A DNA stretch of 64,000 nt from Arenicella xantha (GTDB lineage Bacteria > Pseudomonadota > Gammaproteobacteria > Arenicellales > Arenicellaceae), in NCBI RefSeq assembly GCF_003315245.1, contig NZ_QNRT01000002.1, positions 1,038,206 to 1,102,205 of the forward strand, in the 5' to 3' direction. Position numbers and translations under genes: made by a program. The stretch's first letter is position 1. Each line of letters starts with the position of its first letter. Positions 29,602 to 38,694 of the stretch are shown here, piece after piece. The notes beneath the pieces are model-generated. The model was not told the DNA's origin and made no database searches. It saw only the letters and a program-made list of their open reading frames with translations.

Positions 29602-30681
29602 ATGAACCAAAAACGTATCACCCTAGCCATCGACGCACGCCCATTATCGCGTGGAAGCGGAGGAATCCAACGCTATCTAAAACGAATTATTCCCCACCTA
29701 ATAGCATCAGGCGAATTTGACATTATTTTGTATTCAGATGGTCTAATTGAAGGCGTACCTGACGACATCCTTTCCAAGATCAAAGTACGGCAAACACTAC
29801 GCGGAAAACTGGCAGCCGTTAGCTGGTACTGGATGGCTCCTATATGGATACGCCTTGATCGAGCCGATTCATATTGGTCGCCACGTCACCATCTACCATT
29901 TTTCACCCCAAAAAGTACGGCGACAATTGTAACGATACACGACTTTGTATGGAAAAAAGTGCCTCAAACTATGCCAAGAATACAATGGCTAACCGAACGC
30001 TTACTCATGCCGACTGCTATACGTTCCACCAATAAAATTATTTGTATTAGCCAAACCACGCAATCACAACTGGAGGAGTACTTCCCTGGCGCTGAAAAGA
30101 AGAGCAAGGTCATTTTACATGGCGAGGAGACGTCCAGCCATATCACTGGACCCAGCAATACAAGCAAATCTGTTGACAGTTATTTTTTAACCGTAGGGAC
30201 TCTAGAGCCTCGCAAAAATTATGAGAGCTTAATTCGAGCGTTTGATATGTACTGCTCGGAAGGCGGCACGGTTGACCTTATTATTGTTGGCAAGAATGGC
30301 TGGAACTACCAAAGCATCTACGACGAAAAAAATAAATCCAATTTTAGTTCACGTATCAAAATTCTAAACTCAGTGAATGACGAAGAGTTAATTACCCTCT
30401 ATCAAGGAGCACAAGGGTTCATTTCAATTTCGATTGATGAAGGGTATGGACTTCCACCACAGGAGGCCATGGCATTCGGCCTCCCCATACTTTTATCAAC
30501 AATCGATGTGTATCGCGAACTCTATCCATCAGCAGATTTGTGGGTTAACAATCACGATATAAATGAGATATCGCACGCCATCAGCCAACTCAATAAGCTA
30601 CCCAAAAAAAATACCTACACACCAAACGGGCGACTTTGGTCAGATTGCGCCAAACAACACATAAAATACATAAAAGCTTGA
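29602..30681 (+). CDS. GT4-family glycosyltransferase
   Basis: 359 aa from ATG 29602, divergent from the small membrane protein gene. N-terminal part: LAIDARPLSRGSGGIQRYLKR, typical of GT4 mannosyl/rhamnosyl transferases. C-terminal donor domain: FLTVGTLEPRKNYESLIRAF, then the SIDEGYGLPPQEAMAFGLP stretch with the E-x7-E glutamates. It most likely adds a hexose from GDP- or dTDP-sugars; ManC in the cluster makes GDP-mannose a candidate donor. The only island genes on the plus strand are this one, the following lipoprotein, and the degT-wbaP pair. Confidence 0.88.
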   Translation: MNQKRITLAIDARPLSRGSGGIQRYLKRIIPHLIASGEFDIILYSDGLIEGVPDDILSKIKVRQTLRGKLAAVSWYWMAPIWIRLDRADSYWSPRHHLPFFTPKSTATIVTIHDFVWKKVPQTMPRIQWLTERLLMPTAIRSTNKIICISQTTQSQLEEYFPGAEKKSKVILHGEETSSHITGPSNTSKSVDSYFLTVGTLEPRKNYESLIRAFDMYCSEGGTVDLIIVGKNGWNYQSIYDEKNKSNFSSRIKILNSVNDEELITLYQGAQGFISISIDEGYGLPPQEAMAFGLPILLSTIDVYRELYPSADLWVNNHDINEISHAISQLNKLPKKNTYTPNGRLWSDCAKQHIKYIKA

Positions 30682-30792
30682 GGCTCGAATTATGAAACCG
30701 TAATTTCACACACATCAAAAAAATAATTTTATACACTGACGAGATAGCGTCGCCCATAATAGGCTAAAACTATTTCGTTCATTGATACGCAA

Positions 30793-31404
30793 ATGAAAAA
30801 CTTAACTCTCACCAAAAAATCCACGCCCATGAAACTCATTTTGTTATTGCCTGCGGTATTGATTTGCGCAGCATGCTCCACGGTAAGCTCACCTCGCAAT
30901 TCAGCAATCGACAACCAGATCCAAGAGCTTGCAAGCAGATACTTTGAAGCATTAAACTCCCAAGATTTCGAAGCAGCCGCACTAATGGTAGACCCCTCTG
31001 ACTTGCAGGCTTTTCGCGATAAACTGCTAATCACTAAGGATGTAAGCACTCCAATTAGAGAAGAGTTTATATACTCATATTTTGGTCCCGACGCGTCGGA
31101 CAAGTCAGTTGAAGCCTTAACCGACGCCCAATATTATGGCAAAATGAGCAAGAGCATCTATGCCACTAGCCAAGGAACGAGAACATATACAAACAAGTTT
31201 AAGGGGCCACGAATTATCGGTAGCGTTAAAGAACACAACAACGCTCACGTAGTAATAGAATATTCAACACGAACCGTCGACGGCACGATGTCAACCTTAG
31301 TCGAAGTCGTTACACTTAGAAACAAGGACAACACATGGTTCGTCGCTCAACATCATGAAATGACCGCACTCGCCGACCGTATAGCATCAATGTTTAACCA
31401 ATGA
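30793..31404 (+). CDS. Lipoprotein of unknown function
   Basis: 203 aa. The signal peptide LILLLPAVLICAAC ends with Cys28 as the probable lipidated residue; the residue at -3 is Cys rather than the usual Leu, so the lipobox is imperfect. An internal ATG at 30829 would give a shorter, more standard signal. The mature part has a helix-rich start (ELASRYFEALNSQDFEAAALM) and later strands (HVVIEYSTRTVDGTM, NTWFVAQHHE), like small SnoaL/DUF4878-type folds. No Shine-Dalgarno site is clear. Its function is unknown. Confidence 0.72.
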   Translation: MKNLTLTKKSTPMKLILLLPAVLICAACSTVSSPRNSAIDNQIQELASRYFEALNSQDFEAAALMVDPSDLQAFRDKLLITKDVSTPIREEFIYSYFGPDASDKSVEALTDAQYYGKMSKSIYATSQGTRTYTNKFKGPRIIGSVKEHNNAHVVIEYSTRTVDGTMSTLVEVVTLRNKDNTWFVAQHHEMTALADRIASMFNQ

Positions 31405-31496
31405 GCTATTGCCACCTAGCTAGCCACTCTTTCTATAATCGCTTTACCGCGGGCGCAGCTTTCATGCCTTACAACGCCAACTTGGTCACGGTGTAG

Positions 31497-32495
31497 TTAG
31501 TCACAGTTCAAGCTATACCAAAATGAGGCACCACGGGTCCCAACTCCGGTGCCTTCCATTAATTTTTTCGCCTCGATATTCATACAGCAATGAGTAAACC
31601 AGCTACCGAACAGAACACTGGCTTTAGGATTATCTAATAAATAGGCATAGAGCAAGTACTGCTCAGTCCAATAAATATGCGAGTTTAGGGCGCTCGACTT
31701 CGGCATCCCGAACGGTAAGTAGATATCGTGAGAATGCACGATGGTTTTGGTTTTAACTTCCGGCATCAACTTCAGATAGATGTAGAGACAGTCGCTGCCA
31801 ATTTTTACGGTATGAGTAGAATCAATAAACCAAATATCCGACTCATCGATCATGGCCACTGCGTCGGCCACTGGAATATCTTGCACTTTCTCACGAACAA
31901 TTTCTTTTACGCTATCAATATTTTCCAAGAAGTCCATCGGATAAGGTTCAATACAAACAATCTCACCAAAACCATTTGCCTTTATTGCCGCATCCGCGAC
32001 AAGCGTGGAAAACCCTGAGCCTATTTCGAGTATTTTTTTCGGCTTGAAATGACGAATCATACAATAGTAAGACATTGCATCTAGTCGCGAAAACGCAGGA
32101 TTTGACCAATAAAACCCTGTAACATTTTCTCGGTCACCATCGCTCGGAGGAGTAAATTCCTTCGCATACACCTGAATAACGTCGATAAATGAACGTAACG
32201 CTTCAAGGTCAAATATATTGTCAAATACTGGCACATCCTCTTCACGGTATTCAAACGACTCTCGAATATCAGCTACAGAGGGAATATCCGAATAGAAATT
32301 GCTCGGCACCACGTTTACTTTAGCCTTTTGAAGGCGCTCTCGCACACCAGGCTCAAGCCAAATTATCTTTTTCGCTAAACTGATTAACGTCTGCATTTCC
32401 TCAGCAGACATACTTTTAGCGTCTACAAAACCTCCCGTAGACTCTACACCACCTCCGGAAAAGTTGCCCTCCCCCTTTTTGTTAACTTCTTTCAT
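31497..32495 (-). CDS. Class I SAM-dependent methyltransferase (Methyltransf_24 type)
   Basis: 332 aa. An N-terminal helical extension of about 140 residues precedes the SAM motif ILEIGSGFSTLVADAAI. The motif IVCIEPYPMDFL follows, then DIWFIDSTHTVK, typical of the small-molecule/sugar methyltransferase group 24. The start overlaps the stop codon of the fusion glycosyltransferase gene by 4 bp (ATGA). It may methylate the glycan or a terminal sugar, which often stops chain growth. The acceptor is not determined. Confidence 0.82.
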   Translation of the reverse strand: MKEVNKKGEGNFSGGGVESTGGFVDAKSMSAEEMQTLISLAKKIIWLEPGVRERLQKAKVNVVPSNFYSDIPSVADIRESFEYREEDVPVFDNIFDLEALRSFIDVIQVYAKEFTPPSDGDRENVTGFYWSNPAFSRLDAMSYYCMIRHFKPKKILEIGSGFSTLVADAAIKANGFGEIVCIEPYPMDFLENIDSVKEIVREKVQDIPVADAVAMIDESDIWFIDSTHTVKIGSDCLYIYLKLMPEVKTKTIVHSHDIYLPFGMPKSSALNSHIYWTEQYLLYAYLLDNPKASVLFGSWFTHCCMNIEAKKLMEGTGVGTRGASFWYSLNCD

Positions 32496-35400
32496 ACCTC
32501 GTCCGACTTATCTAGGCCTAAAATTGTTGTCAACGCCGTTAACGCGGCATCTTTTGAAAAGTACTCGATCAATGCTTTATCGGCCAACGAAACCTGTGAA
32601 TCACATGCGTCATCGCTAGTAAGCAACAGCACTAGTTGATCAATAACCCCTTGCTCTGTATCTCGTACACTCAAATACGCATTAGCGTCGCCTGGCAATC
32701 CTTCAGCGCCAATGGGGGTCGTCACTACTGGAACACCATATTGCATGCTCTCGATCACCTTCCCCTTGACACCAGCTCCATATCGCAAAGGTACTATCGA
32801 AACACGAGCCTGCCCGTATGCGGAAACTAACTCACTCTCAGACACGTAACCCAACACATCAATCGCGTCGGATTGCAAGTTAGTTATGTGGGCTGGACTA
32901 TTTGACCCAATGATACTGAGCTTCACATCCGGCACTATGGCGAGCACTTCAGGAAATATTTTATCTAGAAACCAATTAATGCCATCTAGGTTGGGCGGAT
33001 GACCGAACCCACCGACGAATAAAATATTTCGGTCACGCACCGAATGTCTGCCGACATCAACATCCGATTGTTCGAACCAATACATTGGCTTGTAGGCCAC
33101 ATTAATAGAAGGATCTTCTTTCTTTACTGTATCGACTTCATTCTCGGACAACCACATCGATATATCGCACTTTCGCATAATATCGAACTCAATTTCCTTC
33201 CACTCGTCAGAACTACGTGCATCTGCATCGCGGATTCCCAGCAACTCTTCCCTACCAACACGAATGTAATGCAAGTCTGCTCCGTGATAGGCCAAGAACG
33301 GAGGATTCTCCAGCGCCAATATTTTATCGATATAGTTAACCGTAATATGCGGTCGATTTAGGTACACAGCATCGATTGTGTGGGCATGCTCCTGCAACCA
33401 CGCATACCAGTTATTTTTAAAATATTCACCGTATAAAACCTCCACCCCCAACGACTGCAACTCCCTGGTATAGGGCTGATGAGGGTAAAAGTTATCACCA
33501 AGAAAAATGACGTGGATCCCACGTTCTACCATCAATTCAACATAACGCTGAGCTACTTTCGAACCGGCGTCCTTATCATGAAAAGGCACATGGTGATCAA
33601 CGAACAAGACAGTTTTTTTATCTCTTCCGTGCACACGCGCAGAAAACAAATCTTCGGGACCAGTGTAATGCTCAGCATCTAAAGTTTGCTGCCATTTCTC
33701 TCTGAATTTTTTACGGTTAGTTACTTGATATTTTTTTATACCAGAATCTTCGTTACTACCATGCGAAACTCCTTCAAAATGCACCACCGTCGAAGATGCA
33801 ACAAATCGAACACGAAGCCCTAACGCCCGTGCTTGGAAACAGAAATCAGTATCTTCGTAATATGCCGGCGCAAACTCAGTATCAAACCCGCCAATCCGGC
33901 TCCATAGAGACTTCTTGAATACTAAACAAGCTCCTGAAACATAATCAACATCACGAGAAAACTCATATTCTGGCTTATTAGGTTGATCAAACCTTCCATA
34001 ATTCCACCCTGACGCATCACTAAAAATAATACCGCCAGCTTCCTGTAACCTTCCATCTGGGTAAACAAATTTTGGGCCCGTAATTCCGATTTCGGGGCAG
34101 TGCTCTAAAGGCGATATTAGTTCACTTAACCAACCAGCTTGAACATTAGTATCATTATTTAATAGAACAATAAACTTTCCACGAGCAGCAGTAACGGAAG
34201 AGTTACAGTTAAGCAAAAATCCTTGATTTTCATCACCTCGCACTATCCGAATGCCTTTTACATATTCACCAAGCTGCGCAGTTTGGTCACTAGAACAATC
34301 ATCAGCAATGATTACCTCAAAGAGTAACGAGTGATTATCTGTATGCTTATGAATGCTGAGTAGGCATGAAAATGTAGTCAAATAATTATTAAAAACAGGT
34401 ATCACTATTGATACAACTGGTGCAGCTGGCAATTGAAACTCTAGCTTTGTTTCTGGCCAATCGGGGCACTCGCTTGGAACATGAATATCTAAGCTAGAGT
34501 TACCCCCAGGATCGACAACATCATATTGAAGTAGAGCCTGACGAACCGCAATATCACCATCATTTTTACCAACCAAAAGCCTCAAAGCTTTAACTACCCT
34601 TTTACGATTAACCCGCCGCAAGAACGACCGAGGGTTCCGCAAAAATCCTTTGAGCATCAACAGCCTGGTTGAATCTGCAGGTAGCACATTCTCTAACTCA
34701 ACACTAGTTATTCCGTGAGTTGACTTATCAAACGCTGAATGCAAGGTGCGATGCTTAATCAAACGAAGTCTTACGAATACCTTATTCATCAAGGCCATAA
34801 GCGTATATCGCTTACTGCGCATAAAATGCTTCAAATCGACCGCTACATCTATCAATTGAGAATGCCGCTCTTCGGCTTGACACTCCAATTTGGTATTTTT
34901 TTCTTGAAGCTCTTCGGCTTGACACTCCAATTTGGTGATTTTTTCTCGATATTCCTTTAATTGTTTTTGCTGCTCGCCAAGCTCAGTTTTGACCTCATTC
35001 AAACTGCGGTCACTCGCATGCCACTCTTGTTCTAGGCGAAGCTTCTCAGCCGACCACCTTTGCGCATCATTATCCCTTTGACTATTTAGTTGGGCTTGAT
35101 CTCGCTCAAACCTCGCTGCCTCGATGCTAAATACCATCCGAGACTCTAGATCGTGCCAAGAAAATTCACTCAACGACACCTCTGGCAACGCCAAAATTTT
35201 CGCCGCATCTCCCGCCACTGCATATTTCCAAGCTTTCTCAATCACTGGAAAGTTACTTAATTGTTTGCTCGCGTCATCATTGAAATGCTTAACTAATCCA
35301 CTATCAAAAATGCGCTGCTCGTCGCTTGCCTCCTCACCCGAACTCTCAGCGAGAGTGGAAACACCTTGTAAAAACTCATTCAACTTAGACTCAAAAGCCC

Positions 35401-35938
35401 CGCCCCCATCAAATTCAACGCAAAACACATTGGGTTCGTCGACCAATGAAGAGGCCAGCATTCGAGTTTGGTGATACCAAAACACTAACCCTTGCTCAAT
35501 AGGAATACCGTTTCTCGTGTGTAATGACTTAGCGACAGAAATAGGGTGCCTGACGACCCATACATGGTGTGTGGCATTGAGGTGTGACTTCCATAACGGC
35601 CACGTAATACTCAAACGAGGCTCCTTCAAAAACCAATCATCGTGTTCATTTAATTGGTCAGCAATAACCCTAATTTGATCAAGATATTCACTGCCAACAT
35701 CCATCAATTCCGAGTTTGATAGAGCTGGCGCCAAGGTGAACCAAGACATATTCAAGGAGGCCAATATCTTGTCATTTAATTCAACAACATCGAGTCGTTC
35801 CCAAAACCCTTTCTGGTTATCGACACGCGGCGGCATTTTATTCTGCTCATCCGCATACCACAGCCCAGCCCGCTCGAGAATACCTGCCGATGCTGATGTT
35901 CCAGAGCGATGAACCCCGTGTACCACTATTTTACGCAT
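32492..35938 (-). CDS. Sulfotransferase - coiled coil - GT2 - GT4 fusion protein
   Basis: 1148 aa. Residues 1-230: sulfotransferase-like domain with the PAPS loop GVHRSGTSASAG and the 3'-phosphate segment VVRHPISVAKSLHTRNG. Residues about 272-370: coiled coil with a duplicated TKLECQAEE unit. Residues about 505-750: GT2 with SIVIPVFNNYLTTF, DDCSSDQTAQ and LLNNDTNVQAGW, and the YYEDTDFCFQARALG tail. Residues about 775-1140: GT4 with ILFVGGFGHPPNLDGINWFL and RYGAGVKGKVIESMQYG. It may sulfate and extend the same glycan. It starts within the manC stop codon (TAATG) and overlaps the next gene by 4 bp, so all three are coupled. Confidence 0.88.
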   Translation of the reverse strand: MRKIVVHGVHRSGTSASAGILERAGLWYADEQNKMPPRVDNQKGFWERLDVVELNDKILASLNMSWFTLAPALSNSELMDVGSEYLDQIRVIADQLNEHDDWFLKEPRLSITWPLWKSHLNATHHVWVVRHPISVAKSLHTRNGIPIEQGLVFWYHQTRMLASSLVDEPNVFCVEFDGGGAFESKLNEFLQGVSTLAESSGEEASDEQRIFDSGLVKHFNDDASKQLSNFPVIEKAWKYAVAGDAAKILALPEVSLSEFSWHDLESRMVFSIEAARFERDQAQLNSQRDNDAQRWSAEKLRLEQEWHASDRSLNEVKTELGEQQKQLKEYREKITKLECQAEELQEKNTKLECQAEERHSQLIDVAVDLKHFMRSKRYTLMALMNKVFVRLRLIKHRTLHSAFDKSTHGITSVELENVLPADSTRLLMLKGFLRNPRSFLRRVNRKRVVKALRLLVGKNDGDIAVRQALLQYDVVDPGGNSSLDIHVPSECPDWPETKLEFQLPAAPVVSIVIPVFNNYLTTFSCLLSIHKHTDNHSLLFEVIIADDCSSDQTAQLGEYVKGIRIVRGDENQGFLLNCNSSVTAARGKFIVLLNNDTNVQAGWLSELISPLEHCPEIGITGPKFVYPDGRLQEAGGIIFSDASGWNYGRFDQPNKPEYEFSRDVDYVSGACLVFKKSLWSRIGGFDTEFAPAYYEDTDFCFQARALGLRVRFVASSTVVHFEGVSHGSNEDSGIKKYQVTNRKKFREKWQQTLDAEHYTGPEDLFSARVHGRDKKTVLFVDHHVPFHDKDAGSKVAQRYVELMVERGIHVIFLGDNFYPHQPYTRELQSLGVEVLYGEYFKNNWYAWLQEHAHTIDAVYLNRPHITVNYIDKILALENPPFLAYHGADLHYIRVGREELLGIRDADARSSDEWKEIEFDIMRKCDISMWLSENEVDTVKKEDPSINVAYKPMYWFEQSDVDVGRHSVRDRNILFVGGFGHPPNLDGINWFLDKIFPEVLAIVPDVKLSIIGSNSPAHITNLQSDAIDVLGYVSESELVSAYGQARVSIVPLRYGAGVKGKVIESMQYGVPVVTTPIGAEGLPGDANAYLSVRDTEQGVIDQLVLLLTSDDACDSQVSLADKALIEYFSKDAALTALTTILGLDKSDEV

Positions 35939-37371
35939 TAGTTTGACTCTACTTCTAATCGACCATAAATATCTTCATAGCGCACAATATCGTCTTCACC
36001 TAAATAGTCTCCTGACTGCACCTCAATCAACTCAAGTTGAACCTTACCTGGATTTCTCAGCTGATGTTTTGCACCTATTGGTATATAGGTTGACTCGTTA
36101 ACTCTTAATAGCAACTCTTGATCACCATTAACGACTTCAGCGGTACCCTTAACCACCACCCAATGCTCGGCGCGATGATAATGTTTTTGTAGACTCAGTT
36201 GGGCGCCAGGATAAACGACTAAGCGCTTAACTTGAAACCCCAACTCATTTTCAATAGAGTCATAAAACCCCCAGGGTCGGTAAACTTTCCGATGAATATT
36301 CGCTTCTGAGCGCTTCAATTCGGCTATTTCTTCTACAATCTTCTTAACTTCCTGAACACGCTCCTTCGAGGCTAACAATATAGAATCATCTGTTTCGACC
36401 AGAATGAAATTATCCATCCCAAGGCAAGCAATCAATTTTTTTTCACTAATTATCAGGCTATTGTGCACGTCTCGTGTCATGACATCGCCTCGCAACACAT
36501 TGCCATTGCCATCCTTATCTAATTGCTGCCAAAGCGCCGACCATGACCCAATATCGTTCCATCCTACATCCAACCCTATTGTCACCGCCTCCAACGTATT
36601 CTCCATTACGGCGTAATCAATAGAATTAGAGGCACACTGTTCAAATTCATCTTTGTCTATTCTAATAAAATCGAGATCATCACTAGCGTTGCGTAGTGAT
36701 TCACGACAAACCTCGACCATTTCTGGCTCGTTTCGTTGCAGTTGTTCTAAGTAGCTAGCTGCAGTAAACATGAAAATTCCACTATTCCAAAAGTAAGCTC
36801 CACTATCTATGTAGACCTGAGCAGTCTCTAGATTGGGCTTCTCAACAAACTCACCTACCTCATAAACACCAAGCGAAACTTCTTCGCCGCGCCGAATGTA
36901 ACCGTAACCAGTTTCGGGCGCGCTGGGCACGATCCCAAAAGTCACAAGCTTTCCAGCTACGCAAGATGAACGACCGCTTTCAACTGCGCGTTGAAATCCA
37001 GCAACATCCTCGATCACATGATCGGCAGGCAAAACTAAAATTACATCGTCTGCCCGACCATCGGCCTCTAATGACAATGCTGCCAAGGCAATAGCTGGCG
37101 CGGTGTTCTTAGCGACAGGCTCCAAAATAATCTTACACTTTTGCTCAGTACACTCTCGTAACTGTTCCGCCACTAAAAAGCGATGCTCGTGATTTGCAAC
37201 CACGATTGGAGCCTCCAAATCTGCAAGGCCATCTAGTCTAAGCACAGTTTCCTGCAGCATTGTTTTATCTGAAACCAAACGTAGAAACTGCTTTGGGTAT
37301 AAGGCTCGGGAGCTAGGCCACAGACGACTTCCAGATCCACCGGACAAAATCACAGGAACAATTGATGACAT
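35938..37371 (-). CDS. manC: Mannose-1-phosphate guanylyltransferase / mannose-6-phosphate isomerase
   Basis: 477 aa from ATG 37371; a longer start at 37413 is excluded because the probable promoter lies between. Residues 1-340 are a GTP-sugar nucleotidyltransferase with ILSGGSGSRLWPSSRALYPK and the late FWNSGIFMF. Residues about 360-470 are a cupin phosphomannose isomerase with RPWGFYDSIE, QKHYHRAEHW and the C-terminal ELIEVQSGDYLGEDDIVR. The pair of activities yields GDP-mannose for glycan synthesis. It heads the manC-fusion-methyltransferase operon. GDP-mannose may be used directly, as no gmd or fcl gene is present here. Confidence 0.94.
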   Translation of the reverse strand: MSSIVPVILSGGSGSRLWPSSRALYPKQFLRLVSDKTMLQETVLRLDGLADLEAPIVVANHEHRFLVAEQLRECTEQKCKIILEPVAKNTAPAIALAALSLEADGRADDVILVLPADHVIEDVAGFQRAVESGRSSCVAGKLVTFGIVPSAPETGYGYIRRGEEVSLGVYEVGEFVEKPNLETAQVYIDSGAYFWNSGIFMFTAASYLEQLQRNEPEMVEVCRESLRNASDDLDFIRIDKDEFEQCASNSIDYAVMENTLEAVTIGLDVGWNDIGSWSALWQQLDKDGNGNVLRGDVMTRDVHNSLIISEKKLIACLGMDNFILVETDDSILLASKERVQEVKKIVEEIAELKRSEANIHRKVYRPWGFYDSIENELGFQVKRLVVYPGAQLSLQKHYHRAEHWVVVKGTAEVVNGDQELLLRVNESTYIPIGAKHQLRNPGKVQLELIEVQSGDYLGEDDIVRYEDIYGRLEVESN

Positions 37372-37399
37372 AATAATGATGTATGGGAATTTTCCGCCA

Positions 37400-37405
37400 A
37401 TTATA
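37400..37405 (-). promoter_or_regulatory. manC -10 element
   Basis: A perfect TATAAT on the minus strand 29 nt before the manC ATG, predicting a leader of about 22 nt. The -35 match is weak. It supports the ATG at 37371 as the start. Confidence 0.6.
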
Positions 37406-37464
37406 ACAGCCAAGGTTGGTTAAATTTAATGAATATTTTTAGAAACCCTGCTCACTTCACTTGC

Positions 37465-37488
37465 TACAATCCACACGTGGTTCACGTG
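37465..37488 (+). promoter_or_regulatory. Promoter region of degT with a CACGTG pair
   Basis: An extended -10, TGCTACAAT (hexamer at 37465-37470), faces degT. Immediately after it CACGTG occurs twice (37474-37479 and 37483-37488, spaced by 3 nt), which could form a hairpin or a dimer-binding site at the transcription start. The regulator is not identified. Confidence 0.45.
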
Positions 37489-37535
37489 CAGCAGAAACTG
37501 CCAACCAAATTTGATCAACGCAACCTAGAACGAGA

Positions 37536-38672
37536 GTGTCAGTGTCTATTCCATTTATCGATTTAAAGAGTCAGTATCAGTCAAGCAAAGAAAATATTGA
37601 CTCAGCAATTCAACGCGTCCTTGATCACGGCCAATACATTATGGGCCCTGAGGTAGCTGAGTTGGAGTCCAAACTCGCGACTCACGTAGGTGTAAAGCAC
37701 GCACTAGCATGCTCAAGCGGAACCGACGCATTGGTCCTTCCATTAATGACCAAGCACCTAAAACGCACCGATGCCATTTTCACCTCGCCTTTTACTTTCT
37801 TCGCATCTGCTGAAGCAATTTCACTGGCTGGCGCAACTCCGGTTTTTGTAGACATAGACCCCAAAACCTACAACCTTGACCCAGTTAAACTTGAAGAAGC
37901 CATTCAAACAGTACTCGCCTCCGGCACTCTGACCCCGAAAGGCATAATTCCAGTAGATTTATTCGGCATCGCGGCCGACTACGACAAAATCAGCCCTATC
38001 GCGGACAAGTATGAGTTATTCGTACTTGAGGATGCCGCGCAGAGTTTTGCAGCCAACTACCACGGCCGAAAGACTGGCAGCTTGGGGGATGCAGGGGCAA
38101 CCAGCTTTTACCCTGCAAAACCACTTGGCTGCTACGGTGATGGCGGCGCGGTATTTACTAACGATTCCGACTTGCATGCCGAAATGGTCTCATTGCGAGT
38201 ACATGGGCAAGGCACAACTGGCGATAAATATGACAATATCAGAGTCGGACTGAACGCGAGGATGGACACAATACAAGCCGCTATATTGCTGGAAAAACTC
38301 AAATTTTATGACCATGAAATAGCGCTACGTAACCAAGTCGCTAATAAATACAACGAACTACTCAAAAATGCTGTTGTGACTCCGTTCATCCCAGAGGGTC
38401 AATCTAGCGTTTGGGCTCAATACTCAGTCCAAGCATCCAACCGCGACACCATCAGGCAAGCTTTAGACGAAAAAGGCATTCCAACTGCTGTGTTTTACCC
38501 GACTCCGATACACCGATCTACTGCATACCGCCATCTAGGTTATCCAACAAACTGTTTTCCAATAAGCGAGCAGGTCTCTACGCGCATTTTCAGCTTACCT
38601 ATGCACCCATATTTAAGCGATGAGCAAATTGAGACCATCGCCACGGCCGTAATTAGCGTCGCTCACCCATAG
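37536..38672 (+). CDS. DegT/DnrJ/EryC1/StrS-family sugar aminotransferase
   Basis: 378 aa, PLP-dependent fold type I; GTG start at 37536 (another GTG two codons later). Conserved parts: FIDLKSQYQSSKENIDSAIQ, the cofactor-binding ACSSGTDALVLPLM, DAAQSFAANYHG, and the PLP lysine in SFYPAKPLGCYGDGGAV. Late AIFYPTPIH-like segment and HLGYPTNCFPISEQVS. It aminates a keto-sugar nucleotide. No partner 4,6-dehydratase or 3-oxidase is obvious in the window, apart from the SDR gene at 23879. It is transcribed away from manC, with wbaP following 22 nt downstream. Confidence 0.9.
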   Translation: MSVSIPFIDLKSQYQSSKENIDSAIQRVLDHGQYIMGPEVAELESKLATHVGVKHALACSSGTDALVLPLMTKHLKRTDAIFTSPFTFFASAEAISLAGATPVFVDIDPKTYNLDPVKLEEAIQTVLASGTLTPKGIIPVDLFGIAADYDKISPIADKYELFVLEDAAQSFAANYHGRKTGSLGDAGATSFYPAKPLGCYGDGGAVFTNDSDLHAEMVSLRVHGQGTTGDKYDNIRVGLNARMDTIQAAILLEKLKFYDHEIALRNQVANKYNELLKNAVVTPFIPEGQSSVWAQYSVQASNRDTIRQALDEKGIPTAVFYPTPIHRSTAYRHLGYPTNCFPISEQVSTRIFSLPMHPYLSDEQIETIATAVISVAHP

Positions 38673-38694
38673 AATTGAAACACAAAAGCAAGCA

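Noticed and set aside
29512-29610. Longer N-terminus of the small membrane protein
   Set aside because: It would need a TTG start and overlap the divergent GT4 gene; the ATG at 29511 gives the normal four-span form.
37372-37413. Longer N-terminus of ManC
   Set aside because: The TATAAT box lies inside it, and the family starts at SSIVPVILSGG.
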